A stretch of DNA of 64,000 bases. Source: Diadema setosum (Eukaryota; Echinodermata; Echinoidea; Diadematoida; Diadematidae). The position numbers and the translations under genes were made by a program. Under the pieces are notes generated by a model. It ran no database searches and had not been told where the DNA came from. It saw nothing but the letters and a program-made list of their open reading frames with translations. Positions within the stretch are counted from its first letter, which is position 1, and each line of letters opens with the position of its first letter. Below, one piece after another: positions 1 to 13,600 of the stretch. Location: NCBI RefSeq assembly GCF_964275005.1, contig NC_092690.1:7188336-7252335 (forward strand), given 5' to 3'.

Positions 1-88
1 ACACATCAGGCTCCATCCACACACGTCCTCTTTCGAGAAACACTTATTCCAAAAGCTGCTTTATCGCCATAACTGCTGTTTGTATACC

Positions 89-124
<36 letters not shown>

Positions 125-433
125 CTGTGAGTTCTGTGACACGTCTGTGTCAGTGCGCTAGCAAAATCTCCTCTTTGACACAGGAAGTTCTGTCGTAGAC
201 AGCCATAAAGACTGGCCCGTGGTCTCTTGCCGCTGTGGTTGCACTCCACTCTTTATCGTGTCTTGTTCTCCTCACCGTGAGCGGTGTTTGTAAACTAGAG
301 GGTACCTTGCGTTCTTTTTAGAGCGCAGTACACCTCTCTTTCGTAAGTTCCCACGGTCCTATACCACAGAACTCTGTGTGCTATACCCGACGCTACAGTC
401 CATCATTTCATGGAAGTAATGACAAGACCGCCC
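1..433. other. Left edge, no recognised gene
   Basis: Contains a poly(A) run at 91-122 and otherwise no structure I can name. If the alternative last exon is used, this is 3' UTR of the guanylate cyclase. Confidence 0.4.
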
Positions 434-660
434 TCATAAGATTGAACAAATGCTAGATGATAGCTTGCCCGATGCAGGGAGTCGAGTCGAGAGCGAGAAG
501 AGAGAGGGCGAGTTGATGATGGGCGAACCAAGTGCATTTTTCGCAGGAACGCCGGTGTCCTTCAAAGACACTCGACTATTCGGTGCAAGAGCTCCTGATA
601 TTTGGTCGGGTTCAGGTGTGGTGGGATGTCGAAATCCGGCTTGACTCTTCGCCCCATGAT
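434..660 (-). CDS. Possible alternative last exon of the guanylate cyclase
   Basis: An acceptor (TCAATACTCAG|ATCATG) with a pyrimidine-rich lead opens 75 stop-free codons ending at TGA 434-436. The phase fits the donor at 1633 exactly: G plus AT makes Asp. The sequence ([20 protein letters not shown] and on) is Ser/Pro-rich, like the long C-terminal tails of Gyc-88E-type cyclases. No AATAAA is seen between 1 and 433 on this strand. Without transcript data it remains a candidate. Confidence 0.45.
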
Positions 661-2367
661 CTGAGTATTGACAAGACGTAAGAACCAAGGACAAGTATCA
701 AAGCAAGTCCATCTGATTCGCATAATCATATTTCCGAATCAAACTGCTTTAAATATATGGCATGTGTGGGGTAAAACACGCCCGTTTAGGCAAACTCCTA
801 GTAGAAAGTAGACGTGTGTGGACGTAACAGACAAAACGATTGGCATCAGCACATCGTATATCTGACCCTTTCTACGAGCTTCATGGCCTTATGATTGTGA
901 TTTATATTTTTTGTGCGTTTAGGTTTTCTTTTCTTTCTTTTTTTTGCATTATCAGCTGTATCACAAAACACCCTACTGGACAAATTTTCTGCAATAAAGC
1001 CGCAAATTAAAGGAGATATCACTATTTTTCTCAATAAACAGTTACGGTGACGGTTTATTGTTGAAACGGGTTGTAATAAAACAATTTTTCACATTTTGTA
1101 TAATACTTGACATTGATTATACTGATTAACATTTCATGTTGTTTATCTTAATACCAAATTCACATTCTTAGAATCATTTTGAAGCCTTAAAGCTGGGTTT
1201 TCTTTCCATCCGCAAGTGTTAGCAAAGGGCTTCAAGATGCCTTCCAGAAATTCCCGACGTTTACACAATCGGACGGTTTTTCTTTATCACGTGTCTATCT
1301 TTAATGAATATAGGTAATGTATGAAATCTGCATTCTGGTGGAGTCACACTATCGGAAATTGGCACGTGACTGTCATAGGAGTATAGAATTATCAATTTTG
1401 TTCAAAGTCGGCCCCAAAGTTGGTCAAATGCCATCAACAGCCGAAGCAACTACGATGCCTACAAGAAGGCTACACGATGGCACCCGAACTGCACAAGAAG
1501 GCTATATGAAGATGAGATACTTTATTCCACAAAACACAGAAAGGAAACACTGTAATGACCGTGGCTCCACGAAGATTTTGACCGCTTTCGGCGAAAAGTC
1601 CCTATTTGCTGTACAATATTATGGGCTAACTACCTGGTATTGAGATTCCATTTGGCGAAGGTTCGACGTCGACTGCGATTCCATGGGACGAAGGTTCGAC
1701 GTCGCCTGACTCCTCAGCTTGATCAGCTGCGTTCGTGGCGCCCTCAGCGCTGGCTCGCGTGATGAAGTATGTCATCATGTCACCCTTTCCTTTGATGTGC
1801 ACACTCCCTCTGATCTCTGCATGGAATTTTGTCTCCAGACCCTTGAGCAAACTAGTAATTACACGGAGAATTAAGAATTAAACAGAATAATGTATTGTCT
1901 TCTCTGTCTTTGCTTTCTTACTTATTCCCCGTTTTCAGGGAGAATGTCATGAAAACAATTTGAGATCAAAAAAAAAAGATTTCTTCTCGTTTAACATCAT
2001 TGGGCGAAACAAAGAGAGTGACTGCGCTCCCTGTCAAGTTCCCATTAGAATATTAGAATGTGTGTTCTTTAAATTAATATCTTGAGTGTCTCCTCAATTT
2101 TTGAAGGCAAACAAAAAGGAAACAACAGTAAAAAAAAAGATTGAAAGCAAATTGAAGACTCACTTCACCACTGCTTCGCTGGCGTGGATCTTTCCCGCAG
2201 CTCCATGGCTCTCCATCCGAGAGGCGGTGTTCACCGTGTCGCCGAATAGACAGTACCGTGGCATCTTGACCCCAACCACGCCCGCTACGACGGGACCAGT
2301 GTGAGCACCAACACGGATCTTTAAAAAAAAAAAAAATATATATATATATATATATAAATATGTATAT

Positions 2368-2422
<55 letters not shown>

Positions 2423-5160
2423 TACGAAGGGCAAGAAGAAAGGTGTTCTACTCTATAAAGAGACCTCTGTATGAAAAACGATTTCACTGGGAGAAGCTGT
2501 GCTTGAGTTTTAGTCATGACATAGAGAATAATGCCTGATTTAAGTTGAAGAAAAGACACAATGCTTGAGTAGTATGTTGCACTGCTTGAATGTTCTTTGG
2601 CAATCTCGAGAATGGAACAAGTCCCTGCCCCTGACCGTGACGTAGCAGACATCCATTCAGGTTATTGATCAGCCCATTGTGATTTTGTGTTCATTTTCTC
2701 TTGATATTAATATATGAAGAGCTGGCTTCCATAAGGCGATAAATCCATTGAAAAATGTATCGCCTTTTGGAAGCAAGCTCTTCATATAGTAAGACATAAC
2801 AGAAATAACATTGTTATCGTATAATTCGGAATCAACCAATCACAAGCAAAAAGCCCTTTGCCTGCCATAGACCGATTTAAATTTGATACAGATATACGGG
2901 ATTACTATTACTATTATTACTATACGGGATTACTATCCACGCGTTTAAATACGAAATATCACACGCCGCTCATTTCACTCATCCCATTATTTTACATAAT
3001 TATTCATGTTTAGTGTTGTGTGCTGCGCGCGCACAAATTCAGGCGTGAATAAAATGAAACGTGTCGTGTGGTATGGAATTAGGCGTGGCATTACCCCCAC
3101 ACTTCAAACTTTACTCCACCAGCCAGCGTTTTACCTGTATGCAGTGATTCTTAACAGGGGACGTCAGAGTGGGTGCAAGGTCCAGCGCGTCTAGACCGAA
3201 AGAGATGACCCGTTCAGTGTGCGTCTTACTGAAAACCGGAAGTCCTCCAACCACCATGTATGCATCCCCGATAGTCTCAACCTGCGGTCAAGAAGAAGAA
3301 GAAGAAACTAGAAATGTCGCTACAGCGACTGGTTATACCCCCGCCAAACAACATTTCATAAGCTTTGGTCAAAAAATGTAGTTAAATCCGCAAGATCTTT
3401 CCTTTATCTTCTGCCATTAATATGCCGTTACCATGGCAACGTACTTTCGGGTACTGTCGAAAAATGCGTCTTGCACATCTACAACCAAAGGCACACATCT
3501 GTACCAAGTTTCATGGAAATTGGGCAAAAACTGAGGAAGTAGTTTGCAACACAAAATTTTCCATCATTTTGGCTCATAATGTGTGAGCTGTTACCATGGC
3601 AACATACTTTTTGTCACTGTCAAGAAATGTGTCATGCTGACCTATATCCTAAGACAAACATTCAATATGAATTCCATGAGAATTGGAAGAACACTGATGA
3701 AGCAGTTTTGCCATGAAGCATTTTGCCCTATATTTTACCAATAACATGCTGTTACCATGGCAACGCACTTTTTGCCACTGCGGAAATATGTGTCTTGCAC
3801 ATTAACATATTCAGATGAACATCTGTACCTAATTTCATAAAAATTGATCAAAAACTGTGGGAGGAGTTCGCGACGCAAGATTTGTACCCATTTTTGCCCA
3901 TAATATGCCGTTACCATGGCAACGTACTTTTGGGTACTGTCAAAAAATACGTCTTGCACATCTACAACCCAAGGCATACATCTGTGCCAAGTTTTATGGG
4001 AATCGGTTGAAAACTGAGGAAGTAGTTCGCGACGCAAGATTTGCAACGGACCGACCGCCCGACCGCCCGACCGACCGCCCGACCGACCGCCCGACCGACC
4101 GACCGCCCGACCGCCCGACCGCCCGACCGCCCGACCGTCCGCTGATTCCTATATACCCCCTTCAAACTTCGTTTGGCGGGCGGGGGTATAATAAAAGCTA
4201 GCAAACGTTGCAAACATTTCGACTTCCTATTGGCTTCAACAGTGCATGTTTGAAACAGAGGTTAATTTTTCTGTAGAATACCTCTTTGTTGTCACATTTT
4301 ACTAGTCTTGGTTTATTGTGGGTTTTTTCTTTGTTTCTTTGTTTTGTTTTGTTTTTATATTTCACTATTCATATTTTATGCTTGTTTCGCTTTTCAAAAC
4401 ATTTATTGTCGAATAATAACGAAATTTTAAACTGAAGTCTTTAAAACTAATGAAACTTTTTTGAATGATTAATGAAACTACTTTGTAAATTTACTATTTG
4501 ATTTTGCACTGATTTAATGGTTTTGTTCAGTTCCAACTTTTTTTCCCCGATGTAAGATTAAGTGAAGCATAATCAAGACAGGAATTATGATTTTTTTTTC
4601 TTTCTTTCTTTCTTTTTCCCCTTTTTTCAGCCTAATACCCCCTCCCCAACAATGAGAAGAATTGATATCGCGAATTTTACATCTTCAATTCATGGTTCCT
4701 TTCGGCTGAAATAAAATTAACAAATGAATGAATATACCCTGCAAACGAAAATACAAAAAAAAAATGCATGTATCAAAAAAGCGCGAAAATCTTCTCGAAG
4801 TCTGTAATATAAGACAAAAAAAAAATACATGTGACTGTATTAACGAGAGACGAGGCAAGGTACCTTGTAGATATTGTAGACGGTGGTTAGTTTGTCGAAC
4901 TGGCTGTATATTTCGTTCAGAAAGTGAACGACTTGTATTGGCTGGCACTGAGAGCACATGTCAGTAAACTTGACGATGTCGCTAAACATGACTGTCACTT
5001 CCGGGAATTCACCTGGTTGAGCAGAGCAGGAAAAAATAGAACATGAACCGTGAATGATCTGCGAGAAAATGCAAATAGTGCGTCTACACTAGGCCTACGG
5101 AGAAACATATTCTACATCTCTATATAATATATAATTCATAACTTATAAATGATAAGTTTT

Positions 5161-5209
<49 letters not shown>

Positions 5210-8200
5210 TAACTTTCTTGTTTTTGTATGTACCAAAAGTCTAGAATGATGTATTTATGGCAAATTAATTTACTATCCCCCTGGTTATTTCTGGCCTGGT
5301 TTGTATCCATTGCAAGAACCTGATAAAAACAAAGAGGCGCACAGGGATATACAAAAGAATACATGTCGGAATATGCTCTATCCGTGCATTCAAACATGCC
5401 TTTAGATGATTTTCGTCACATCGTGTACGTATAAAACATGCAATATGTTCAACAGTTTGAAAAATTCAATGAATAATGGAAATCCAATAAAATCAAAAAT
5501 GATTTTCATCGCCTCCTATTTTCTGACATTGTCAAGCATATTCTGAAAGAACTATACTTGCATTTAAATGATCATAAACACACACACACACACACAAACA
5601 TCGCTGGCCACGATTTCAAATTGTAATGATAATTAATATTAGTTTTTATGAGCAATTTGCAAAATACTTTGCAAAAGTACGCACACAAAGACATAAGTAA
5701 AACATACACTTCGAACTATTTTCTATCATTATCCCTTTGTATCTTTTTCGTTCCTATAATATTTGTCTCTTTTATTAGTGTATAAACTTTGCCTATTCAG
5801 ATTAAACCGTACAATTCATTGATACCGCGATAATTTAGTCTTATTTGAGTCTTTAAAAACAATAGGTTTGATTGTTAGTGTCATTTTTACCGGCCTGTAC
5901 GTGGCGGCCCTCCCGGAGATCATTGGCGACCTCCTTTGGAAGCATGGAGGATAGTAGGCTATCGGTCTTCTCTTTCTCCCGGGCCAGGTCCCGCATCAGT
6001 GACCTCAGCTCCTCCTTCTTCTGCTCCAGTTCTTTCGCCAACTCCACCTGTGTTATAGCGCCATTCAATATCAACGTATGAATCTATTGTGGCAATTGAC
6101 ACATCTATTGACACAATGTAGAAAAGTAAGTAGGCCTGCTGTGTCTCTATACGTTATCTCAAAAGATGTTTTGTAAAGCCCAAAGACCTTTTGTATTGTG
6201 TGTTATGATACCACCCCCCCCCCCCCACACACACACACACAGGACGGAGTTTTTGTATTTTAGAATTGAAATAACACGATCTGGCGCACTCTTTTGATGA
6301 TGGAATTTGTAGGAAATTATTAACCATTTGACAAGTTTTGGAAGATAAATGCACAGTTTGCTTACAATTTGTCAGTTATTTCTTAGCAACATAACTGTAT
6401 CAACACCTTTTTTTCTGTTTCTTTTTTTTACCACATCCCTAGAAACCACCACAATCGACGCCTCTGAAACAGAGATGTACGGACAGTGAAAGGATTGGCT
6501 TATTCAATTTGCTCAGGAATATTTCTGGTTTTTATGAAATCGTATTATTTATCATTATCGAAGCAACTGAAGAGGTCATAAAATCTTGGTATGAAAGGAC
6601 TTCTCAAAACTTTAATCAGTGTACCTCGGCTATCCTTTGCTGGTTAAAGAGGATCAGATCACGTGTGACGTCATGCGGTGCTATGTCAGAGAAGTGCATG
6701 TGTCTGCTCTGTAGTTCAGCCAGTGACGTCAGAACGGGCGAGCATAGGAAGGCGAATAGTCCGTTGGCCTCCATCCGAATCATTTGTCCTTAAAATGAAA
6801 GAAATAAACACTGAAAAAGTGTAAGAGCGAGACCAAGAGAAGACAGAGCAGACAATGGAAAAAGAGCGAGGTTTTCATTTCCGGAGACTGTTCTTCCGCA
6901 GTTCCGTGTGTTTGTTTGTTTGTTTTTGTTTGTTTTTATTATCATCAGGCTCATCACTATTCAGAAAGGAATCTTTATGCACCCTTTAATAGCAGGGTGG
7001 GAAGATGTTAATTCGATTAAAAGTGAGGTCTACTGCTTCTCTCGGATGGAAAAAAAAAACATTCTGATTCATTTTTTTTTCCTATTTCAACTTAGACATT
7101 CCTTATAAAGATCATGTATGAGCTACATGTCACCACTTTCCTCACTCTCCGCAATACGTACACTTAGGACTTATCACGCCATTAACTGTGTCCTTGCCAT
7201 GCCGAAGTAATATCGTTGAGTCACACAAAACAGCAAAAATTTCTGCGGTTGAAGTTTTTTGTTGTGTTTTGTGTTTTCTTTAACGAAATAACGACATTCT
7301 GCACAATCATGTGCACGAGTACAAGATTGATGACGACGAAGAAAAAGTTGAGGATGAAGTTTTCACTGGTTAGATATGAACATGAGTCATTATGATTATT
7401 GTGTGGTTGCAATTCACGTAATAAAGTCAATCGATGTTCTCCGCTCTCTTTATTCTAATGAGGTCGACTGTGTTCCTTTTAATAACTAAAGAATACCTCG
7501 CAGTGTCAAATGTTTCGACGATCCATTCTTTCTACCCAGCATGCCTTGGCGTAGGGAAAGTAGGAAGATCATGTTCATGAAGAGACAAATGTTCTCTGAC
7601 GTCATCTCGATCTCAGGATGGTGGAGCTCCATGATGTCATTGAGTTTCGCGCCCTCTTCGTTCACACGTGGACAAAATGCTTGCAGCTGCAGAGGAGAAA
7701 TGGCAATATAATTAGACTGAGGGAGTAACTACAGTAAATAAACTTACAAAAGCATTGCCGACGCGATGTTTTGAAAAGTGGGGGGAGGGGCAGTTTATAT
7801 TTCTGGTGCCACTTCCGGATTTCAGCAGCTAACAAGCAAAAAAAAACAAGAAAAAAAAAAGAGCCCTTCAGCTCAACCTTCTGCTGCAACTTCCACGTTT
7901 CAGCTGACCAGCAAAAAAAAAATAACAAAATGAATGAAAAGGCTTTACCCGCACATCTGCGCCATGTAGTACACCACAAACAAACAAAGCTTGACAAAGT
8001 TTTGGTTTGGTTTGGTTTGGTTTTTTTTTTTTTTTTTTTTTGCGCCACTTCCGGGGTAAAAAACAGAAGGGGGCGGCGAGTGGCTAGACCTTATGTATCC
8101 CTATTTATCAACCAAAAAAAAAAAAAAAGTGGGGACCCGAGACACCCCCCCCCCCCTCCCCCCGTTAAGATAAGATACACATTCTGAAGCGCAGAAAAAA

Positions 8201-10619
8201 AAAAATATTGGTAAAGAGTTCTCTAAACACATCCAAAAGTTGTTGATATGCTGATATTGAGTACATCTGGAGCTCTCGCGTTGCATCAGAATAATATATA
8301 TACATATATATATTATATTTGCGAAATAAGTTCATAAGGATGGTTGATAAGTATAGGTAAAGAGTTCTCTAAACACATCGAAAAGTTGTATTTACCTGTG
8401 ACAGTTTCGACGACGGGCTGTCATCTTTCTCAAACAATGGCTAATTGGCAACTGATGATTTGGCGCCAATCAGCGATTACCCAGGTGTGACATCCGAGTG
8501 ATAGCGCCATCATAAATGTCAGACAGTTGGTATGCACCCCCATCCCGGTTCATATTGTGAGGGGGGGGGGGTCTTTTAATCCAAATGGCCTCCCTGATGC
8601 GTCTGTTCAGGTCCTGGCTCTCTCTCTCTCGCTAAAGATACTAACCGACCCCTCCCCGTTAATGATGTGATTTTCCCTCCCAGCATGGTCAGTTATGGCA
8701 GACTTCTTGTATGTTTGGCTTACGGATGCCCTTTGTGCTCGTGTGTATGATTGTCCTCCAGTTTTTGGCAATACTTTTTGTGTTCGTCAATTCGGGTACT
8801 TAATTTGCGGCTGCTTTCCCCGATATATTTGGCTTGGCAAGAACAGTAGGGGACTACATACTCTCCTTGTGCTTTGTCCATTTCTTTGATTTTGTCCTTT
8901 GGGTGAACCAGTATGTCTCTGAGCTTGTTGCATGATTTCATTGCTAATGTAGAGGGACCACGTTTCCTGAAAATCCTGCTGATTGCTTCTGACAGGCCTT
9001 TGATGTAAGGGATGACTACCGGATACTTCTTGCGTGTGGTTGCGTCTTTCTTCTGTTGTTTGGAGGTTGTTGTGTTGTTCTTGTCTTTCTGTTTGAACGT
9101 CCATCGGGGATAGCCACATTGCGTCAAAGCAGTAGACATGGTGGTGGCCTCTTCCTCCTTGTTTTTGGGGTCGGATATTACTGTTTCACAGCGGTGGAAG
9201 AGAGTGTGAACCACGCCTAACTTTTGATGAAGGGGGTGGTGGGACTTGAAATTGAGGTATTGGTTGGTGTGTGTTGGCTTCCTGTATACCGTGAACTTTA
9301 CCCATGCGTCCATCTGGCTTTCTGCTGATTTGAGTGTCTAGAAAAGGGATTGATCCTTCTTTTTCAAGTTCAAAAGTGAACTTTATGCCGTCTGTTGGGT
9401 CTACTTGATTTAGGTGATCTGTGAGGAGAGACACCGAGTCTTTGTCCACAATCTCTAGGATGTCATCGACATAACGCTTCCGTAAGCGTGGCTTGCATTC
9501 AGAAGGAGCTGTGTCTAATGCTCTTTGTTCTAAATGTTCCATATACATGTTTCCAACTATGGGGGATACTGGACTCCCCATAGCTGCGCCGAAGGTCTGC
9601 TTGTAGATGGTTCCCCGAAAGGAGAAGTAGGTGGACGTGAGAACCAGTTCTAGTAGGTCGATGATGCCCTCTGGAGTGAGGTTTGTTCTTTCACGGAGAG
9701 CTGCGTCGTTGTCCAGTTTTATGACAGTTAGGGCCACACTTATAGGTGTCTTGGTGAACAGTGACACCACATCATGGGAGATGAGAACCTCATTATCTTG
9801 TAAGATAGTGTCCTTGAGGCTTTCAATGAAATCTTGAGTGTCCTTCACATGGTGCTCGGTGAGGCCTACTAAAGGGTGGAGAATATCTGCCAATGATCTT
9901 GACAAGTTGTACAGAATAGAGCCTGTATAGTCTACAATTGGTCGGAGCGGTAATCCGTGCTTGTGTTGTGTATCTTGTGAGTGCAGTACAATCTTGGAAT
10001 TGTTTCCTGCGTGGGGTAAGGGTACTTGTATTGTATCTCTGAAATCTTCCCATTATTCCTGGGACCTTGTAACAGCTGGATCAGCTTTCTCTTGTAGCTG
10101 CCAGTGGGGTCATTTTTCAGTTTTCTGTAAGTGTTTTCATATGCCAGTAATTGTTGTACTTTTCCTTCGTATTCCTCTTTGTCTAAAATGACAGTACATT
10201 TCCCTTTGTCAGCTGGTAAAATCGTGATGGAATCTTCCTGTCTGCCATAACTGACCATGCTGGGAGGGAAAATCACGTCATCAACTGGGAGGGGTCGCGG
10301 ATGGTAGCGAGAGAGAGCCAGGACCTGAACAGACGCATCAGGGAGGCCATTTGGATTAAAAGACCCCCCCCCCCCCACAATATGGGGATGGGGGTGCATA
10401 CCAACTGTCTGACATTTATGATGGCGCTATCACCCGGATGTCACACCTGGGTGATTGCTGATTGGCGCCAAATCATCAGTTGCCATTAGCCATCGTTTGA
10501 GAAAGAAGACAGCCCGTCGTCGAAACTGTCACAGGTAAATACAACTTTTGGATGATTTAGAGAACTCTTTACCTATACTTAACAACCATTCTTATGAACT
10601 TATTTCGCAAAAAAAAAAA

Positions 10620-10656
<37 letters not shown>

Positions 10657-13600
10657 ATTCTGATGCAACGCGAGAGCTCCAGATGTACTCCATATCAGCA
10701 TATCAGATAGTCTTATAACTAGAATCACAGGCCTCTGTCCATTGTCCTAAAGTGTACACGTCAATGTTCAATTTATTACGCGTACAAGACATTGCAGGTT
10801 GATAGCTTATTCCTTCTACTGGGAGAAGGAAAGCACATTCAAATGAGCTAACTCCTAATGCTATTTTTTTTTAATGCGATGGGGTGTGCAGTATCAACTT
10901 ATCTTACGACATGGTTGGCCATTGCAGTAATCACTCAGTTTTCTCTGTTTCTTTATTTTTTTCTTCATTGTTGGTTATACTTATGGGTTTTATTATTCTT
11001 CAATGTGATTGAACTTACTTTGATACCTGCATGCAAAATCTGCATCTGGTGATCGAAGACAACATGGTAGGGAAAAGCTTGGCAAAATGTTAGTCCATCC
11101 AACAGAATTCTAGAGAAAATAAGAGTGACGTCATATTGTGTGATACTTTATGGGTTCATTTCAGATGTTGAACGTGTGTATTTCCTTTTATGAGACTTGA
11201 GCATACTGGTAGACGGCTTGTAGCATCATATAGAAATACATCTGTGTTCTTTCAACACGTTTCTTACCAGCTGTTCTTCAAATACTTACTGTTCCTATAA
11301 CAATGATTAAAAACTACGATTGAATAGTACGTTAATTATATTAGAAAAAATGCACACAAAATTTTGTACACAAAATTGCCATAGAATTACCACAACCGCT
11401 CTGATCATGATAATTCCTCGAAAGGGGGAAATTTTAAAAAGCTGATACGATGGACTTAGTTAAAATATTCAACTAATGTTCTGAAGAAGGAGCTTTGTTT
11501 TTTTTTTTATTTAATCTTTATGCACAAGATTTTAGACTACAGGAGACTTCAGATTAAAGCACACATTTTGTCAAACAAAACTGGGTCAAACGTAGAAAGA
11601 AAACTACGTCTTCGTATTTTGATGGAACAACCTCAAACAGAATTCTTTCTCAGTGCGAGGGGCTTGTTATTTAAAATGACATAGCTTTAATTTGAAACTG
11701 TTATAGAGATCTGGAGGGAGCTTATGGTGACAACAAATCCCCAATAATTAATTTACGATCTAACATAATTAATACTATTATCAATGTAAATTTCTTTTTT
11801 TTTATTAATTAAGGTGCAAAAAAAAAAAAAAAAAATCTCCGAAAGTATCCAAGGAAATCACATCGTAACTTACTTGTCAGGAACAACCGGTCGAAAATGC
11901 GCTCGCCTCCCAAATCTGCTGGTGGGTCGTTGGAGTTCTGGGCCGTTGCTTTGCACCACAAGGTCCCGAAGACAAGGAACAGAAAGAGTTGTAAGACGCC
12001 CTTTCCCGTCTGCCGGAACTAGGAGGCACTCCCGACCTTTCGCCAGCTGTTTCTGCTGTGACGATGCTGCTCCATTTGGCATACTACTGGGACATCCATG
12101 GGGCAGTAAGTCCCCGTTCAATGAATGTATGGAGGTGTGCCGGGTTCGGCTTGACGCAGTTCCGTTGATTACAACATTCCATTCCTTTATAGCAAAACAT
12201 GTACACAAAATAATCCAAAATACCAATGATATCAATGTTAGACTTTTCAATAGTGCATAACAATCAGCCAACCATTGAGGAGTACCTTTGCTATACTGAT
12301 ATCTATTGATTCTTACATCTTTGGCCTGAAATCTAATGTAAATGGACTATAGTTAGATCTTGAGATAGTAACAGAGAAATATTAACCTTTTGAGGACATG
12401 CTGATTTTGTTAAAGCTCACATTTCCCATAGGAACCTTTGCAGGCATACTCGGGATTAGTCTTCAACGGGTTAACACCGATAGATCTGGAATGATTTCAT
12501 GTTTTCGCAATGAACACAGCCCATGATGATACAGTACTGCATGCACAAATCTTCTACGTAAAGCAGGCGTGTTTTGTTTTTTTTAAGGGTATTAGTCATG
12601 TCTAAAAACGTGTCATATTTGTTGTATAAATCGTGGAATTTGATTATCAGTAAACCTATTCTTTGTAGTATCTCCATGCATGATCGACCATTATTTTGTG
12701 AAATCATAGATAATTGCTGCACAATGGCAAAACACGTGCCATTCTTGCGACGAAATTGAAAGTACGTAATGACTAACCAATTAGATCCCTCCTTTTAAAG
12801 TACGGAATCCTGAAAATCTCTACCTCATCTGAGATGTAGCCGTTTGACCCGAGTGGTGGCAGGTCGTAGTTGATGAACATGATGACGAAGCGGTAGTGGT
12901 CCTTCTCTACCCCAAGGAGGGTAAGCTGGTTGTGGTCCTTAATATGCATCCGTATCTCCGTGTTGAAAATGATCCGGGCCACTCCTTTCACGATACCTGG
13001 CGAGTGTGGATAAGTGGTAATTTTACGGCTTTCGTTGTTTTCAAGTTGTTTCCAATAAATAGGGTAAAATCACATCGGAATATCAAATAGAAGTTTAATT
13101 AGAATCATTCGAAGAATATGAGAGAAAAGGATCTTTAAAGTTTCCCATATTTTTCGCGAATGGTTGATGTGAATCACAATCACATATTCAGATTGGCAAC
13201 GGTGATAATGTCATCGCCTCACCGATATCCCACAAAACTGTGCACATACCTTTACGTGTTTGTCTCTTATTTCTTTGGGGCATGAAATCAATAGCAATTA
13301 CAAACATCATTTACTTCATAGTTTTTCAGTCTTGTAATTACGTACGGTCGAGCCCAGACAACATCCGGGTTTGCCGTGCGCGCGCACACACTCACCCAAT
13401 ACGATCCCTCCTAGGTTCGGTCTGTTTGAGTAGTAATGTAAGATCATCATCTCGTCCCCTCTTTCCTCCACTCGGAACGACGGCACCGTCATGTTGGGGT
13501 ACATTGTCTTCATGTAGACGCTATGGAGGAAGTCCAGGTTGGCGAGAAAATCGAAGAGGGTTCGCCCGAGCGTCCGAAAGAGGGCATCGTAGCCGCGCCG

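Larger units (their letters stand above)
3333..4192. mobile_element. TIR element with four ~161-bp tandem units, each with an RFX X-box
   Basis: Ends are inverted: TTATACCCCCGCCAAAC at the left and GTTTGGCGGGCGGGGGTATAA at the right. Inside are four diverged tandem units spaced 163, 161 and 159 bases apart, each containing GTTACCATGGCAAC, and then a CCGACCGCC array (4048-4139). There is no coding capacity beyond the array. It is a non-autonomous DNA element in the intron between cyclase exons 11 and 12. Confidence 0.8.
8244..10704 (-). mobile_element. Penelope-like retroelement with ~460-bp inverted terminal repeats
   Basis: The minus strand carries, in order, the Penelope N-terminal motif [20 protein letters not shown], a reverse transcriptase with [10 protein letters not shown] and a GIY-YIG-type endonuclease with [18 protein letters not shown]. 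These are interrupted by at least two frameshifts. The flanks 8244-8703 and 10240-10704 are inverted copies. The right copy overlaps the start of the coding region, so the left one looks like an inverted duplicate of the element's own 5' end. It sits in the intron between cyclase exons 7 and 8, in the same sense as the gene. Confidence 0.9.

Noticed and set aside
3427..3923. Regularly spaced identical motifs resembling a CRISPR array
   Set aside because: The genome is plainly animal, the spacing is ~161 bases and the spacers are themselves related. It is a tandem repeat in a transposable element.
3857..4213. ORFs rich in DRPTDRP and VGRSVGRA on the two strands
   Set aside because: They are translations of the CCGACCG array at the end of the X-box element.
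7662..8187. Overlapping 128- and 138-codon ORFs on opposite strands
   Set aside because: Kept open by poly(A), poly(T) and GGTTT runs. They lie in a cyclase intron with no coding signature.
11874..11937. A second open frame at the end of cyclase exon 6 with a neat CAG acceptor at 11938 (starting [19 protein letters not shown])
   Set aside because: It looks plausible as protein, but it leaves one trailing base. Exon 7 needs two to stay open, so the longer exon in the other frame is preferred.
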